From contig NZ_AUKC01000022.1 in the NCBI RefSeq assembly GCF_000424545.1, positions 1 through 60,813 on the forward strand: DNA of 60,813 nt, read 5' to 3'. Made by a program: the position numbers and the translations under genes. Shown here piece by piece: positions 27,573-36,210 of this stretch. Under the pieces are notes generated by a model. It searched no databases, was not told the DNA's origin, and saw only the letters and a list, made by a program, of their open reading frames with translations. The DNA is from Butyrivibrio sp. NC3005 (GTDB lineage Bacteria > Bacillota > Clostridia > Lachnospirales > Lachnospiraceae). Numbering within the stretch: position 1 is the stretch's first letter; each line of letters begins with the position of its first letter.

Positions 27573-27597
27573 GATCTCCTATAATAAACTTATTTAT

Positions 27598-27639
27598 GAC
27601 TTCTTGCTGAGATTTACGATAATCATCAGCAAGAATCCT
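27598..27639. repeat. 42-bp dispersed hairpin repeat, copy 1
   Basis: The sequence starts GACTTCTTGCTGAGATTTA and ends with the complement TCAGCAAGAATCCT, forming a TTGCTGA/TCAGCAA hairpin. It lies directly after the stop codon of the lipoprotein gene. The copy at 38935-38976 differs at one base only. Confidence 0.85.
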
Positions 27640-27641
27640 AC

Positions 27642-29318
27642 TTATTTCTTGTACTTAGCTGCCTCTTTAAGACGACGATCAAGCTCTTTCTGCATCTGGT
27701 TGATGAAATCTTCTGGCTTGCAAGCCTTGTATGCTTTCATATATTCAGCCCAGCCCTTATCGAAGTCCTTAGCCATTACAACCTTAGGAAGGTACTCGTG
27801 CTTGCACTCGCCCATCTTTGTCCAAGCTACACCGCCTTCTGTATCAGTTTTAAGGGAGTTAGAATAGCTCCACATAGGATACCAGTCACCAGGAGCCTCA
27901 CTTGTACCGATCATATCAACATATGTCTTTGCGCCATATGCTTCGAAGCATTCCTTAACGTCTGCACTAAGACCATCAAAGAACTCAGATGCCTGTCCAT
28001 CAGACTTCATAGCATTCTTGCCATCACGGCTTGTTCCAGAATACTGTGGGAAGTATGAGTAAGAGCAGGAATGAGATGCCTTATAAGCTGTATCAGCATT
28101 ACGCTTTCTCATCTCATCTGTACGCATGAACATACCATCTTTATCTACATTGTAGTCTGTACCCTCAACACCCCAGAAACGAAGGTTGTGGATATCCTGG
28201 CTAAGAAGATCATCTACAAACTTAAGTGCGCCTTCAACGTCATCACAATCAACTGTGATAGCAAGTCCTGTACTTGTGTTAAGAACACTTCCGGAGTTGT
28301 GCCACTGGTTCTTTCTTCCATCGATTGTGATTGGAAGTGGAACGTAGTTGCAGCCCTTCTTATCAAGACCAGCTGTCTTCAATGCATCACCAGCTGTGTT
28401 AGCGAAATCCCACCACTGATCGATCATACCAAGAACACGACCAGTTGAAAGCTTAGAAATATATTCATCATATGTCTGAGTGAATGATTCAGGATCTACG
28501 ATACCCTTCTGATACTCTTCATTAAGCTTGCGGAAATAAGCAACTGCTGTATCTGTTGTATTGTAGTCGATAATCTTCTTTGATGTTGGATCTACAATAC
28601 AAGAACCATCATTTGGATATCCATCAAGGAACTGTGGTGCATTCTCAAGACAGAAATATCTCCAGTCATCGCAAAGGATTGTATAAGGAATAACCTTTGT
28701 ACCATCATCCATTGTTGGATTTGCCTTTGCATAATCCTCAATGAGCTTGAAGTACTCATCCATAGTTGTGATCTTTGGATACTTAGCCCACTTTAAAACT
28801 CTTGTCTGAATCCAGAATGCTTCATCATTGTGTACGCAGACCTTCTCTTCTCCGTAGATGTTGGAGAACTGAGGAATCCAATAGATATGTCCGTCATCCT
28901 GACGAAGTGCATCCCACTGCTGCTGTGTGAAGAATTCCTTAATGTTAGGATATTTATCGATGTAGTCATCAAGTGCTACAAGTGCGCCTGCATCATAAAG
29001 TGATTTCATTCCATCACCGCCATCGATAAAATCAGGATACTCGCCACCAGCTATAATTGTTCCAACAGCTTCTGATGCTGTCTGACCTGTAAGCCAAGTC
29101 TCTTTTACTTTAACACCTGTCTTTTCAGCAATAATCTGCTGAACTTCATTATCATCATTAAGCTCAGAACCAGGTACTGCAAAAAATGCTGTGAACTCTT
29201 TAACTCCGTCTTTGGAATCCTTAGAAGAATTTCCACCATTTTTGCTACCGCAACCAGTTAACATTGATCCGAGCATTACGCCTGCAAGAAGCATGCTGAT
29301 GAGTCTCTTTTTCTTCAT
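27642..29318 (-). CDS. Extracellular solute-binding lipoprotein
   Basis: Protein of 558 residues. A signal peptide ends with the lipobox LTGC (Cys 23), so it sits on the outer face of the membrane. The fold is that of large family-1 binding proteins (LipO/LplA-like): EIIAEKTGVKVK-like segment near 65-75, then repeated Trp/Tyr-rich loops (EYFKLIEDYAKANP, DQWWDF, DWYPMW) likely lining the ligand cleft. It delivers ligand to the two permeases downstream. GGGAGG lies 10 bases before the start. The nucleoside hydrolase and two-component genes upstream may hint at the ligand class, but the sequence alone does not show it. Confidence 0.88.
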   Translation of the reverse strand: MKKKRLISMLLAGVMLGSMLTGCGSKNGGNSSKDSKDGVKEFTAFFAVPGSELNDDNEVQQIIAEKTGVKVKETWLTGQTASEAVGTIIAGGEYPDFIDGGDGMKSLYDAGALVALDDYIDKYPNIKEFFTQQQWDALRQDDGHIYWIPQFSNIYGEEKVCVHNDEAFWIQTRVLKWAKYPKITTMDEYFKLIEDYAKANPTMDDGTKVIPYTILCDDWRYFCLENAPQFLDGYPNDGSCIVDPTSKKIIDYNTTDTAVAYFRKLNEEYQKGIVDPESFTQTYDEYISKLSTGRVLGMIDQWWDFANTAGDALKTAGLDKKGCNYVPLPITIDGRKNQWHNSGSVLNTSTGLAITVDCDDVEGALKFVDDLLSQDIHNLRFWGVEGTDYNVDKDGMFMRTDEMRKRNADTAYKASHSCSYSYFPQYSGTSRDGKNAMKSDGQASEFFDGLSADVKECFEAYGAKTYVDMIGTSEAPGDWYPMWSYSNSLKTDTEGGVAWTKMGECKHEYLPKVVMAKDFDKGWAEYMKAYKACKPEDFINQMQKELDRRLKEAAKYKK

Positions 29319-29423
29319 CTGTTAATTACCTCCCATGAATGTTTACGGGCTAGACCTTCTCTATCCCGTGACCTTTTGTATAATAGCAAGTTCAAGATTT
29401 ATATTATCCGGAAAAATTTCAAC

Positions 29424-29463
29424 AAAAAACATGACAGATTACATGTTTTTATAATCTGTCATG
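29424..29463 (-). terminator. Rho-independent terminator after the response regulator
   Basis: CATGACAGATTA and TAATCTGTCATG form a perfect 12-bp stem, followed on the minus strand by TTTTTTG. It lies 20 bases past the stop of the regulator gene and separates the signalling transcript from the transport transcript. Confidence 0.92.
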
Positions 29464-29482
29464 CATTTCTACCAAAATCACA

Positions 29483-31072
29483 TTATTCATTCGCTTTTTT
29501 TCGGAATCTTGACGGGGTACAACCTTTTGTTGCAATAAATCTATTGACAAAATAATCTACATCTTTGTATCCAGTCTCCCCTGCTATCTGATAAACTGGC
29601 TTGTCCGTATTTAAAAGCATATGTGCAGCCTGCTCAATTCTATAATTATTCAGGTAGTCCCTAAAGCTGCATCCATACTTTTTTCTAAAAATCTGCCCAA
29701 GATAAGCATTATTTACGTAATATTTTTTTGCAAGTTCCACTAATGTAAGATTTTCTGGGTAATGCTTCTCTATTTCTTTCTCTATTTCACCCAGAACCCC
29801 TCGTGAAACTTTCTGTCTAAGCTGACTTAAATAATCACCATACTCATATGCACATCTAATAAGATGTTCCTTACTTCCACGCATTATTCCCTCGCCAAAA
29901 GAACTTTCGGAAATATTTCTGAGTATTTCTTCCTGATTTATACCATCATCCTGCTGTGTGGCAAGGTGGATTAATTGGAACAAAAGATAGTTTATGTTTA
30001 GATTCATTCCGTCTGGTGTAAGTTCAAGTCTGGCCATTTCATTGTAGAAATCATCTATACTATGCCTGATTTCATAATGCTCATTTTGCTCAATTGAACG
30101 AATAAGCGCATCCATGCTGTTCTTGCACAATACAATCCCTCCAGAATTATACTGCACTTCTTTTTCATAATAGTAAATGGATTTTCTGTTTCTAAATCCA
30201 ATAATAGATCTTAAAATCCTGATATTACCATATGAAACGTCAATGTGACATATATCATTTTCCTTTTTACCTACCAATAAAATAACGGGGAATCCACATG
30301 CACCTTTTACAAAAGCAAGATATTGCTGGAGAAAATCCTGCTGGGTACTTTCTTTCTTTTTCCACATATTCTCAGGACATATAAGACCGACATCATAAAC
30401 TCTCTCCTGTCCTGATACATCATAAATGCAATATCCACTATCTTCTTTAAGGAAGTCTTTTGATGCCTCATATATCTGACGTTGCCTTGCCTGAAGCACA
30501 TCATCACTTGCTTCATCTACGCCTTCTGCGTGGAAAGGTGTAACTTCAACATAACAAACATCTGTTGTACTCTGAAGATGGTCTCTTACATAATTTAAAT
30601 TTGCATCAACAAATTTACCGTGAATTAGAGCTTTAAGATTAGTTTGCAGATAAGCCGCTTCAAGTTTTTTATCTCTAATTCTCTTCTCGTTTTGAGAATC
30701 ACATAACCCCTGAACTGTTTCTAAAACCCTTAAAAGCTCCTTGGCATCCACAGGTTTCAATATATAATCTGTGCAATTATCTCTCATAGCCTGTTGAACG
30801 TATGAAAAATCAGCAAAGCCACTCAATATTACAAAATAAGCATCCGAAAGACTATCTCTTCTAATCTTTGATAATAATTCAAGGCCTGTCATTTCAGGCA
30901 TCCGAATGTCAGAAATAATCAAATCGACGCTATGATTTTCGAGATATCTGCAGGCAGAAATTCCGTTTTGAGCTGAATAGACAATTTCAGCTCCATGTTC
31001 TCTCCAATTTATTAAAACTCTAAGTCCCTGGAGGATAAATGGTTCATCATCTACCAACATTACCTTTAGCAT
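29483..31072 (-). CDS. YesN-like response regulator with AraC output
   Basis: Protein of 529 residues. The receiver domain (1-120) has DDE near residue 7, the phospho-acceptor Asp in LIISDIRMPEMTG and the Lys of ILKPVD. A long middle region without clear motif follows. The last 100 residues are an AraC-type double helix-turn-helix (LVELAKKYYVNNAYLGQIF and YQIAGETGYKDVDYFVNRF). Start 31072 places the receiver at the very N-terminus; the longer start at 31102 would overlap the kinase gene. It most likely responds to the kinase directly upstream and activates the transporter genes that follow the terminator. Confidence 0.9.
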   Translation of the reverse strand: MLKVMLVDDEPFILQGLRVLINWREHGAEIVYSAQNGISACRYLENHSVDLIISDIRMPEMTGLELLSKIRRDSLSDAYFVILSGFADFSYVQQAMRDNCTDYILKPVDAKELLRVLETVQGLCDSQNEKRIRDKKLEAAYLQTNLKALIHGKFVDANLNYVRDHLQSTTDVCYVEVTPFHAEGVDEASDDVLQARQRQIYEASKDFLKEDSGYCIYDVSGQERVYDVGLICPENMWKKKESTQQDFLQQYLAFVKGACGFPVILLVGKKENDICHIDVSYGNIRILRSIIGFRNRKSIYYYEKEVQYNSGGIVLCKNSMDALIRSIEQNEHYEIRHSIDDFYNEMARLELTPDGMNLNINYLLFQLIHLATQQDDGINQEEILRNISESSFGEGIMRGSKEHLIRCAYEYGDYLSQLRQKVSRGVLGEIEKEIEKHYPENLTLVELAKKYYVNNAYLGQIFRKKYGCSFRDYLNNYRIEQAAHMLLNTDKPVYQIAGETGYKDVDYFVNRFIATKGCTPSRFRKKANE

Positions 31073-31089
31073 TTCTATATTCCCTTTCC

Positions 31090-32655
31090 CTAAGACTGAC
31101 AAGGAATTATTATCTGAAGAAGAGTTCCCACACCCGTCTCACTATCGATATCAAATTCAACATGTCCTTTTGTATACATTTTCAAGCGAAGTGAAGCATT
31201 CATGCAGCCTATATGCTTTTGATTTTTCAAAAGATCTATACTGGCTTCGCGAAGCTGCATTAAAATTTCTTCTTTCTCTTCCTTGCTCATACCATTCCCG
31301 GTGTCTTCAATTTCCAGATTGATGTTGTTATTTTTTTTAAATATTCTGACAAAAATCCATCCTGGTGATGACTTCTCCTCTATACCATGAATGCATGCAT
31401 TTTCAACAAATGTTACAATAGTAAGTTTTGGTATCAAAAATTTCTCACAATCTTCATCCACCTGAAGAGAAAACGAAAGTCTATCACCAAAACGATATTT
31501 CTGCAAATCAAGATAATTTTGGACGAATTCCATTTCAGACTTGATGCTAATAAGATCATTTCCCCAATCAACATACTGCCTTTGAAGATATGCGAGTTTT
31601 TCAACCATTTCAGCTGTATTGGTTTCATTTTTTATTACGCTATGCATTCGAATACTCTCTAGCGAATTAAACAAAAAATGGGGATTGATCTGATTTCGAA
31701 GTGCCAAAAGCTCTGCATTCTGCCTTGCAACCATCATATGTTGTTCACGAAGTCTATTGTTGTACACAAGTCCCAGCAAAAAAACAGGCACAACAACATT
31801 CAAGGTCAAAAAAATAAAAATAAGAGGAAAATTCTCCGCTATTATAGTTGACCTTGTAATAGTCGGCTTTATTACCTTTATTTTCAAATTTTGTCCTACT
31901 ATATTATAAACCTGCTCAAATCCTGTTTTTCTTTTCAGAGATTTGTCAAAATCAAAATAATTACTCCCTACACTTGAATATCTACCGTTTGATAATACTA
32001 TTTTGTCTCCAAGGCAAATATAAACATCTGTAGTATAGTTCATTTCATGGAGAGTTCTTATAAAAGAACCATAATCAATTTCAACAGCTAATACCTTTTC
32101 AACTTCATTAGGTTTATAAAAATTCAATTTTTGAAGAAGAAGAATACGTCTCCTGTCATCTACTGTTATCACCTTGCTGTCATCATACTCAAAATACAAG
32201 ATTCTATCTAAGCCACTTTCCTGAAGATATTTATACCATTTTTGTTCTTTTGCTTCAGAAAGCTTGTGAATCTGTCCTCCGCTTATAAGAGATTCATTAG
32301 CTGCATATAAAAAGATTTTAAGTCTTCCGCTTTTTCCATTCGTTCCCATTAGTGTACTTTTGAGCATACTCTGATATGCATCAATATAATCCATGGGTTC
32401 TCGGTAACCTGCACTTAAAAACTCATATATATACTTATTCATGTAAATACTGTCAGCAACAGCAAGAGCACTGTCAACAGTGCTCGTTATTGTATACTGA
32501 ACAGAGTTTGCCTGCTTCTCCATTAAATTTAAATTATTATTTTTCTGAGTACTTATCATTAGATTAATAAGCAGAACATCCACAATTAGAAGAGGCGCAA
32601 AGATGGAACTAATTATATAAATAAGTCTTCTTTGACTCATCAAAAATTTTTTCAT
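31090..32655 (-). CDS. YesM-like sensor histidine kinase
   Basis: Protein of 521 residues. Two membrane helices (about 12-33 and 277-300) flank an extracellular sensor region of roughly 240 residues. The cytoplasmic part has the His-kinase box QINPHFLFNSLESIRMH with its phospho-accepting His, and the ATP site with EDTGNGM and the final GVGTLLQI. This form belongs to the LytS/YesM group that lacks a typical dimerisation domain. It lies 13 bases after the nucleoside hydrolase gene and 17 bases before the response regulator. The extracellular ligand is probably the transported sugar or the binding protein carrying it. Confidence 0.9.
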   Translation of the reverse strand: MKKFLMSQRRLIYIISSIFAPLLIVDVLLINLMISTQKNNNLNLMEKQANSVQYTITSTVDSALAVADSIYMNKYIYEFLSAGYREPMDYIDAYQSMLKSTLMGTNGKSGRLKIFLYAANESLISGGQIHKLSEAKEQKWYKYLQESGLDRILYFEYDDSKVITVDDRRRILLLQKLNFYKPNEVEKVLAVEIDYGSFIRTLHEMNYTTDVYICLGDKIVLSNGRYSSVGSNYFDFDKSLKRKTGFEQVYNIVGQNLKIKVIKPTITRSTIIAENFPLIFIFLTLNVVVPVFLLGLVYNNRLREQHMMVARQNAELLALRNQINPHFLFNSLESIRMHSVIKNETNTAEMVEKLAYLQRQYVDWGNDLISIKSEMEFVQNYLDLQKYRFGDRLSFSLQVDEDCEKFLIPKLTIVTFVENACIHGIEEKSSPGWIFVRIFKKNNNINLEIEDTGNGMSKEEKEEILMQLREASIDLLKNQKHIGCMNASLRLKMYTKGHVEFDIDSETGVGTLLQIIIPCQS

Positions 32656-32668
32656 ATCGAATCCAAAA

Positions 32669-33637
32669 TCATCCTACAATTTTGTTATACAGTTCGAAAA
32701 ATCGCTTTCCATCAACTTTATCTATTACTGTCGCATTAAAAGAGTCTACCTTTGGCATTGAATCATAAGCAAAACCTTTTTTGTAAAAAATCACCTGGCC
32801 AAAGCACTCGCCTTCATCTGCTATGCAACTTCCATGACAAATTGTTTTGTGAAGAACAAATTCATCATCAAAAACGCACAACATTGCAATAGCATCACAT
32901 ATAGGAAGAAAATCAATTCCGTTATTCTGAATATAAAAATCCATAATTTTATCAAGTGATGCAGCTACAAAGTTCTGTACTTGGTTACCATTCTTCATTT
33001 CATCAAGCTGTGCTTTACTTACTGTTGCCATTTCACAGGCATCAAGACCGATAATTTCTACAGGAATACCAGAATCAAGCATTATCTTATATGCAAGTGC
33101 ATCCTTGTAAACATTAAACTCTGAAACTGGTGTTGCATTTCCGGGTCCAAATCCTGATGTCCCCATTGACCATATGCACTTAACCTTCTTCATTGTCTCT
33201 TTATCTTTCTCAATTGCTCTTGCAATATTAGTAACAGGCGCAAGTGTTACAATTTCAATTTCATTTGGATATTTACGAACACTTTCCAAGATGAAATCTA
33301 CTGCATTTTGTTCTTCAACTTTTCCCTGTGGATGAATAAGACCTGCATCACCCATTCCATCTTTACCAAAAATACTGACAGTTTCTCTCTCGATTCCATC
33401 CATGGAAGTATGCGCTCCCATATATACAGGTGCGCTGCAACCAGCAATTTCAAGTGACATAAGAGCATTTTTTGCTGCCTGATCAAGACTTACATTACCG
33501 GCTGCAACTGTAACTCCTACTATATCAAAAACATTAGACATAGCAGCAAGAATAATTGCTGCCGCATCATCTCCACCTGTATCTGTGTCGATAATGACAC
33601 GACGTAATTTCTTTTCCATCATTTTGCTAGCTGTCAT
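32669..33637 (-). CDS. Inosine-uridine-type nucleoside hydrolase
   Basis: Protein of 322 residues. The calcium-binding start is clear: DTDTGGDDA at 18-26, with the expected pattern DxDxGxDDA. NVSLDQAAKNAL and the FNVYKDALA segment near 168 also fit the family, as does a late His/Asp region. It would split ribonucleosides into base and ribose in the cytoplasm. AAAGGA stands 7 bases before ATG 33637. Being first in a transcript with a YesM/YesN pair is unusual for this enzyme and suggests that the regulated system deals with nucleosides or N-ribosides. Confidence 0.88.
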   Translation of the reverse strand: MTASKMMEKKLRRVIIDTDTGGDDAAAIILAAMSNVFDIVGVTVAAGNVSLDQAAKNALMSLEIAGCSAPVYMGAHTSMDGIERETVSIFGKDGMGDAGLIHPQGKVEEQNAVDFILESVRKYPNEIEIVTLAPVTNIARAIEKDKETMKKVKCIWSMGTSGFGPGNATPVSEFNVYKDALAYKIMLDSGIPVEIIGLDACEMATVSKAQLDEMKNGNQVQNFVAASLDKIMDFYIQNNGIDFLPICDAIAMLCVFDDEFVLHKTICHGSCIADEGECFGQVIFYKKGFAYDSMPKVDSFNATVIDKVDGKRFFELYNKIVG

Positions 33638-33802
33638 TTTTATTTCCTTTCTTACTAAAACTTTTTATGTATTCATAAATATGTTCTTATAAATATGTTT
33701 TTCCAACTTCTTATTAAAACTTATTCTCATTAAAAACGCAAGTGCGTGCATGATAAGTAAAACATAATATAGTTTGTGGAACTTAAGTTCATTCAATTTT
33801 TT

Positions 33803-33823
33803 CATAAATCTCAGCAAAAAGTC
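33803..33823 (-). repeat. Partial copy of the dispersed hairpin repeat, reverse orientation
   Basis: Read on the minus strand, GACTTTTTGCTGAGATTTA matches the first 19 bases of the repeats at 27598 and 38935 with one change. It borders the large structured repeat that follows. Confidence 0.55.
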
Positions 33824-33847
33824 ATACTTTATTGTTTTATGTAATCC

Positions 33848-33988
33848 GTTTTGCTGTTTGTATATTTCGTCGCAGACACGCTTTCGCTTGATTATAAACG
33901 TAATGGTACATAAGGTTCTAAAATACAGAACCTAAGTACCAACGTTTATATACAGTTCTGCTCATGAAATATTACAAGCCAACAAAAC
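33848..33988. repeat. Structured intergenic repeat A, copy 1
   Basis: A 141-base imperfect palindrome. From outside in: GTTTTGCTG pairs with CAACAAAAC, TTGTATATTTC with GAAATATTACAA, TATAAACG (33893-33900) with CGTTTATA (33943-33950), TGGTAC (33904-33909) with GTACCA (33936-33941), and AGGTTCT (33913-33919) with AGAACCT (33927-33933). Copy 2 at 38620-38760 keeps the same stems with compensating base changes. No gene is seen from 33638 to 34165. Confidence 0.88.
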
Positions 33989-34023
33989 TCATTTATCAAA
34001 TATAAGTAACAATAAAATATAGA

Positions 34024-34157
34024 TTTTTGTCACTGCGTTCCAAAAGCCACGTAAACTGGCCATTTAAAAAGGCTTCGCCTTGGACCAGTTTGCCGCTTGA
34101 CTTTTGTTCTCACGAAACTCGCAGTAAATGCGAGTTTCTGAATATAAGTGACAAAAA
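34024..34157. repeat. Structured intergenic repeat B, copy 1
   Basis: TTTTTGTCACT (34024-34034) and AGTGACAAAAA (34147-34157) close the element. Inside are AAACTGG/CCAGTTT (34053-34059 and 34085-34091), AAGGC/GCCTT with a TTC loop, and GAAACTCGCA/TGCGAGTTTC (34114-34138). It ends 9 bases before the stop of the NodB-LCP gene. Copy 2 lies at 38794-38927. Confidence 0.88.
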
Positions 34158-34165
34158 GTCAAACT

Positions 34166-36097
34166 TTATTCACCATAAATTGTCTGACGCAAAAATGCCT
34201 TGTTTTTCTCAAAATCCACTTTAAGTACAGCCATCTTATTAATTCTGGCATCACTCCAGCTTCCTTCTATAGGAACACTTTCTGATACTTTTTCATATTT
34301 CAACAAAAATGGTGCTTTGATTGCAAGCTGATAACAATCCCCTTGGGTCATGTTTGTCTCAATATTTGTACACATATTTTTAAGAACACCATCTCCGTTT
34401 GTAATAAGCGCTCCTGGTAGTTTCTCTATAACCGCATTTATTACTTTTCTTTGTCTTTCAGTTCTTCCAAAATCAGAGCCTATATAACGATTTCTTGTAT
34501 AAGCAAGTGCCTGTGCACCATCTAGCTTAATCTTACCGCTAAGTGTTTCATCTAAATAATCTGTTCCTTCTGGAAGTTTATTTATGATGTTATATTCCCA
34601 AAGATAACCATTAACCAGTTTTACCTCTTCATTTGTAAGGTCCAGTTCTACTCCTCCAACTGCATCTACAATACCGACAAATGCATTAAAATCAACAATC
34701 ATATATCTGTTAACTTCTATTCCAAAATTAGCGGTAATTGTTTTCATCAACAGTTCAGCTCCGCCAAAAGAAAACGCTGCATTCAGCCTGTTCTGTCCAT
34801 GTCCAGGAATATCGACAAAACTATCTCTAAGAAAAGAAGTCATTTGAATCTTTTTTGTTTTGTCGCTAATAGATAAAAGAATCATAGCATCTGAACGACT
34901 GCCAGACACTCCTTCTCTTGCATCATTACCAATTAATAAAATATTGGTTACTCCATTACTGGTAGGACTGGCAGCTGTAAAAGCTTCAACTTTTTCATAA
35001 TTCATCTTTTTATAAGCCATGCCGGTTACAGCATAGATTCCACCAAAATACAATGCTGCTATAAGCAAAACAAATATTAAAAGTTTTCTAAGAAACCTAT
35101 GCTTTCTTTTCTTATGTCCATTCCTTATATTTGACTGATTATATCCTGTCTGATTCATATTTTTGTTACTTCCTACATTACCTGCTGCATATCCATTCTG
35201 AGTATTCATTTGATTTGGAGCCTTAATTTGCATATTTCTTGCTCCAAGATTTGAATTCTGAACAGAATTTTGATTTATACCATAGCCAGCCGCCATTGGC
35301 TGTGCAGTTCTATAATTTTCAACACGGTTAGAATTTGCCTGCTGCATATGTCCCATGTTTACTGCATGGCTAGTTGCTGCCTTACTAGAACTTACCTGTT
35401 GAGCATTCCCAAAATTGGCTCTAGGATTATTAATTGCTGATTGTGCCGCGCTTTCTTGAATATTTGAACTCTCTGCAGCTACTCTATTAGAAGGAAGCCT
35501 TAATGCATTATATAGTCTTCCGCATACTGGATCTATTTTTCTTATTGCAAAAAGATCTGACACAGTTACAAATTCAAATCCCATACGCATAAGATTAGGA
35601 ATAGCTTTTTCAAGAGCATGCAAAGAGGCTTCATTCCATGAATGAAGAAGCACAATATCCCCATCTTCAGCATTCATAAGTTTATTATAAGTATTCTCAG
35701 CATCTTTTCCCTGTTCCACGATACTTGCTCCAATCAGAGGCCTGTCGAGATTTTGGTACATTTCTTCATTGTACTCTAAATATGGAGCTCTCAAAAAAGA
35801 AATTTTTGCATCATCTGCCGCAGACAATATTGTATCATCTGCATCTGCAAATTCATCAAGGATATCTTCTATATACATATCCTCCATATGAGGATGCTGC
35901 ATTGAGTGATTACCTATCTCACACCCAGCATCTATCATATCGCCTATCTGGTTACCATAATCCAAAACATGTTTACCTATTACAAAAAAAGTAAACGCAA
36001 TATCATATCTTTTTGCAAGCTGTAAGAACCTTACAGTACCATGCTGATTTGGTCCGTCATCAATTGTTACAGCAATAAACTTCACATTTCTTCTCAT
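34166..36097 (-). CDS. NodB deacetylase fused to LytR-CpsA-Psr (LCP) protein
   Basis: Protein of 643 residues. Residues 5-185 are a NodB polysaccharide deacetylase with TIDDGP (11-16), metal-site HSMQH (64-68), RAPY (103-106) and LLHS (150-153). Residues about 200-328 are an Asn/Gln/Ala-rich linker. After the basic stretch KKRKHRFLRK comes one membrane helix (about 338-358), then an LCP domain (about 375-640) with GNDAREG, SFLRDSFVDIPGHG, NRLNAAF and YTRNRYIGSDFGRTERQ. LCP domains attach glycopolymers to the wall from outside the membrane. No signal peptide precedes NodB, so the positive-inside rule places the deacetylase in the cytoplasm. GGGGAG stands 6 bases before the start. Confidence 0.9.
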   Translation of the reverse strand: MRRNVKFIAVTIDDGPNQHGTVRFLQLAKRYDIAFTFFVIGKHVLDYGNQIGDMIDAGCEIGNHSMQHPHMEDMYIEDILDEFADADDTILSAADDAKISFLRAPYLEYNEEMYQNLDRPLIGASIVEQGKDAENTYNKLMNAEDGDIVLLHSWNEASLHALEKAIPNLMRMGFEFVTVSDLFAIRKIDPVCGRLYNALRLPSNRVAAESSNIQESAAQSAINNPRANFGNAQQVSSSKAATSHAVNMGHMQQANSNRVENYRTAQPMAAGYGINQNSVQNSNLGARNMQIKAPNQMNTQNGYAAGNVGSNKNMNQTGYNQSNIRNGHKKRKHRFLRKLLIFVLLIAALYFGGIYAVTGMAYKKMNYEKVEAFTAASPTSNGVTNILLIGNDAREGVSGSRSDAMILLSISDKTKKIQMTSFLRDSFVDIPGHGQNRLNAAFSFGGAELLMKTITANFGIEVNRYMIVDFNAFVGIVDAVGGVELDLTNEEVKLVNGYLWEYNIINKLPEGTDYLDETLSGKIKLDGAQALAYTRNRYIGSDFGRTERQRKVINAVIEKLPGALITNGDGVLKNMCTNIETNMTQGDCYQLAIKAPFLLKYEKVSESVPIEGSWSDARINKMAVLKVDFEKNKAFLRQTIYGE

Positions 36098-36116
36098 ACT
36101 CTCTCCCCTTATTATT

Positions 36117-36170
36117 AAGAAACTCGCATAAATGAGAGTCTCTTAATATACTTACCAAAAGTAGTCACTC
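36117..36170. repeat. Degenerate fragment of repeat B
   Basis: GAAACTCGCATAAATGAGAG and the following TCTCTTAATAT resemble the GAAACTCGCA hairpin and tail of repeat B (34114-34160), including a final AAAAGTAGTCAC. It lies between the HelD and NodB-LCP genes. Similarity is partial, so this could be chance. Confidence 0.4.
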
Positions 36171-36210
36171 TTTTTATTGTTCTCTTGCCTTAACCAATCT
36201 TTCAAAAAAA

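Noticed and set aside
33638..34165. Riboswitch of a known class in the repeat A-B region
   Set aside because: The elements occur in two places with different gene contexts and orientations to genes, and I see no core of a known riboswitch.
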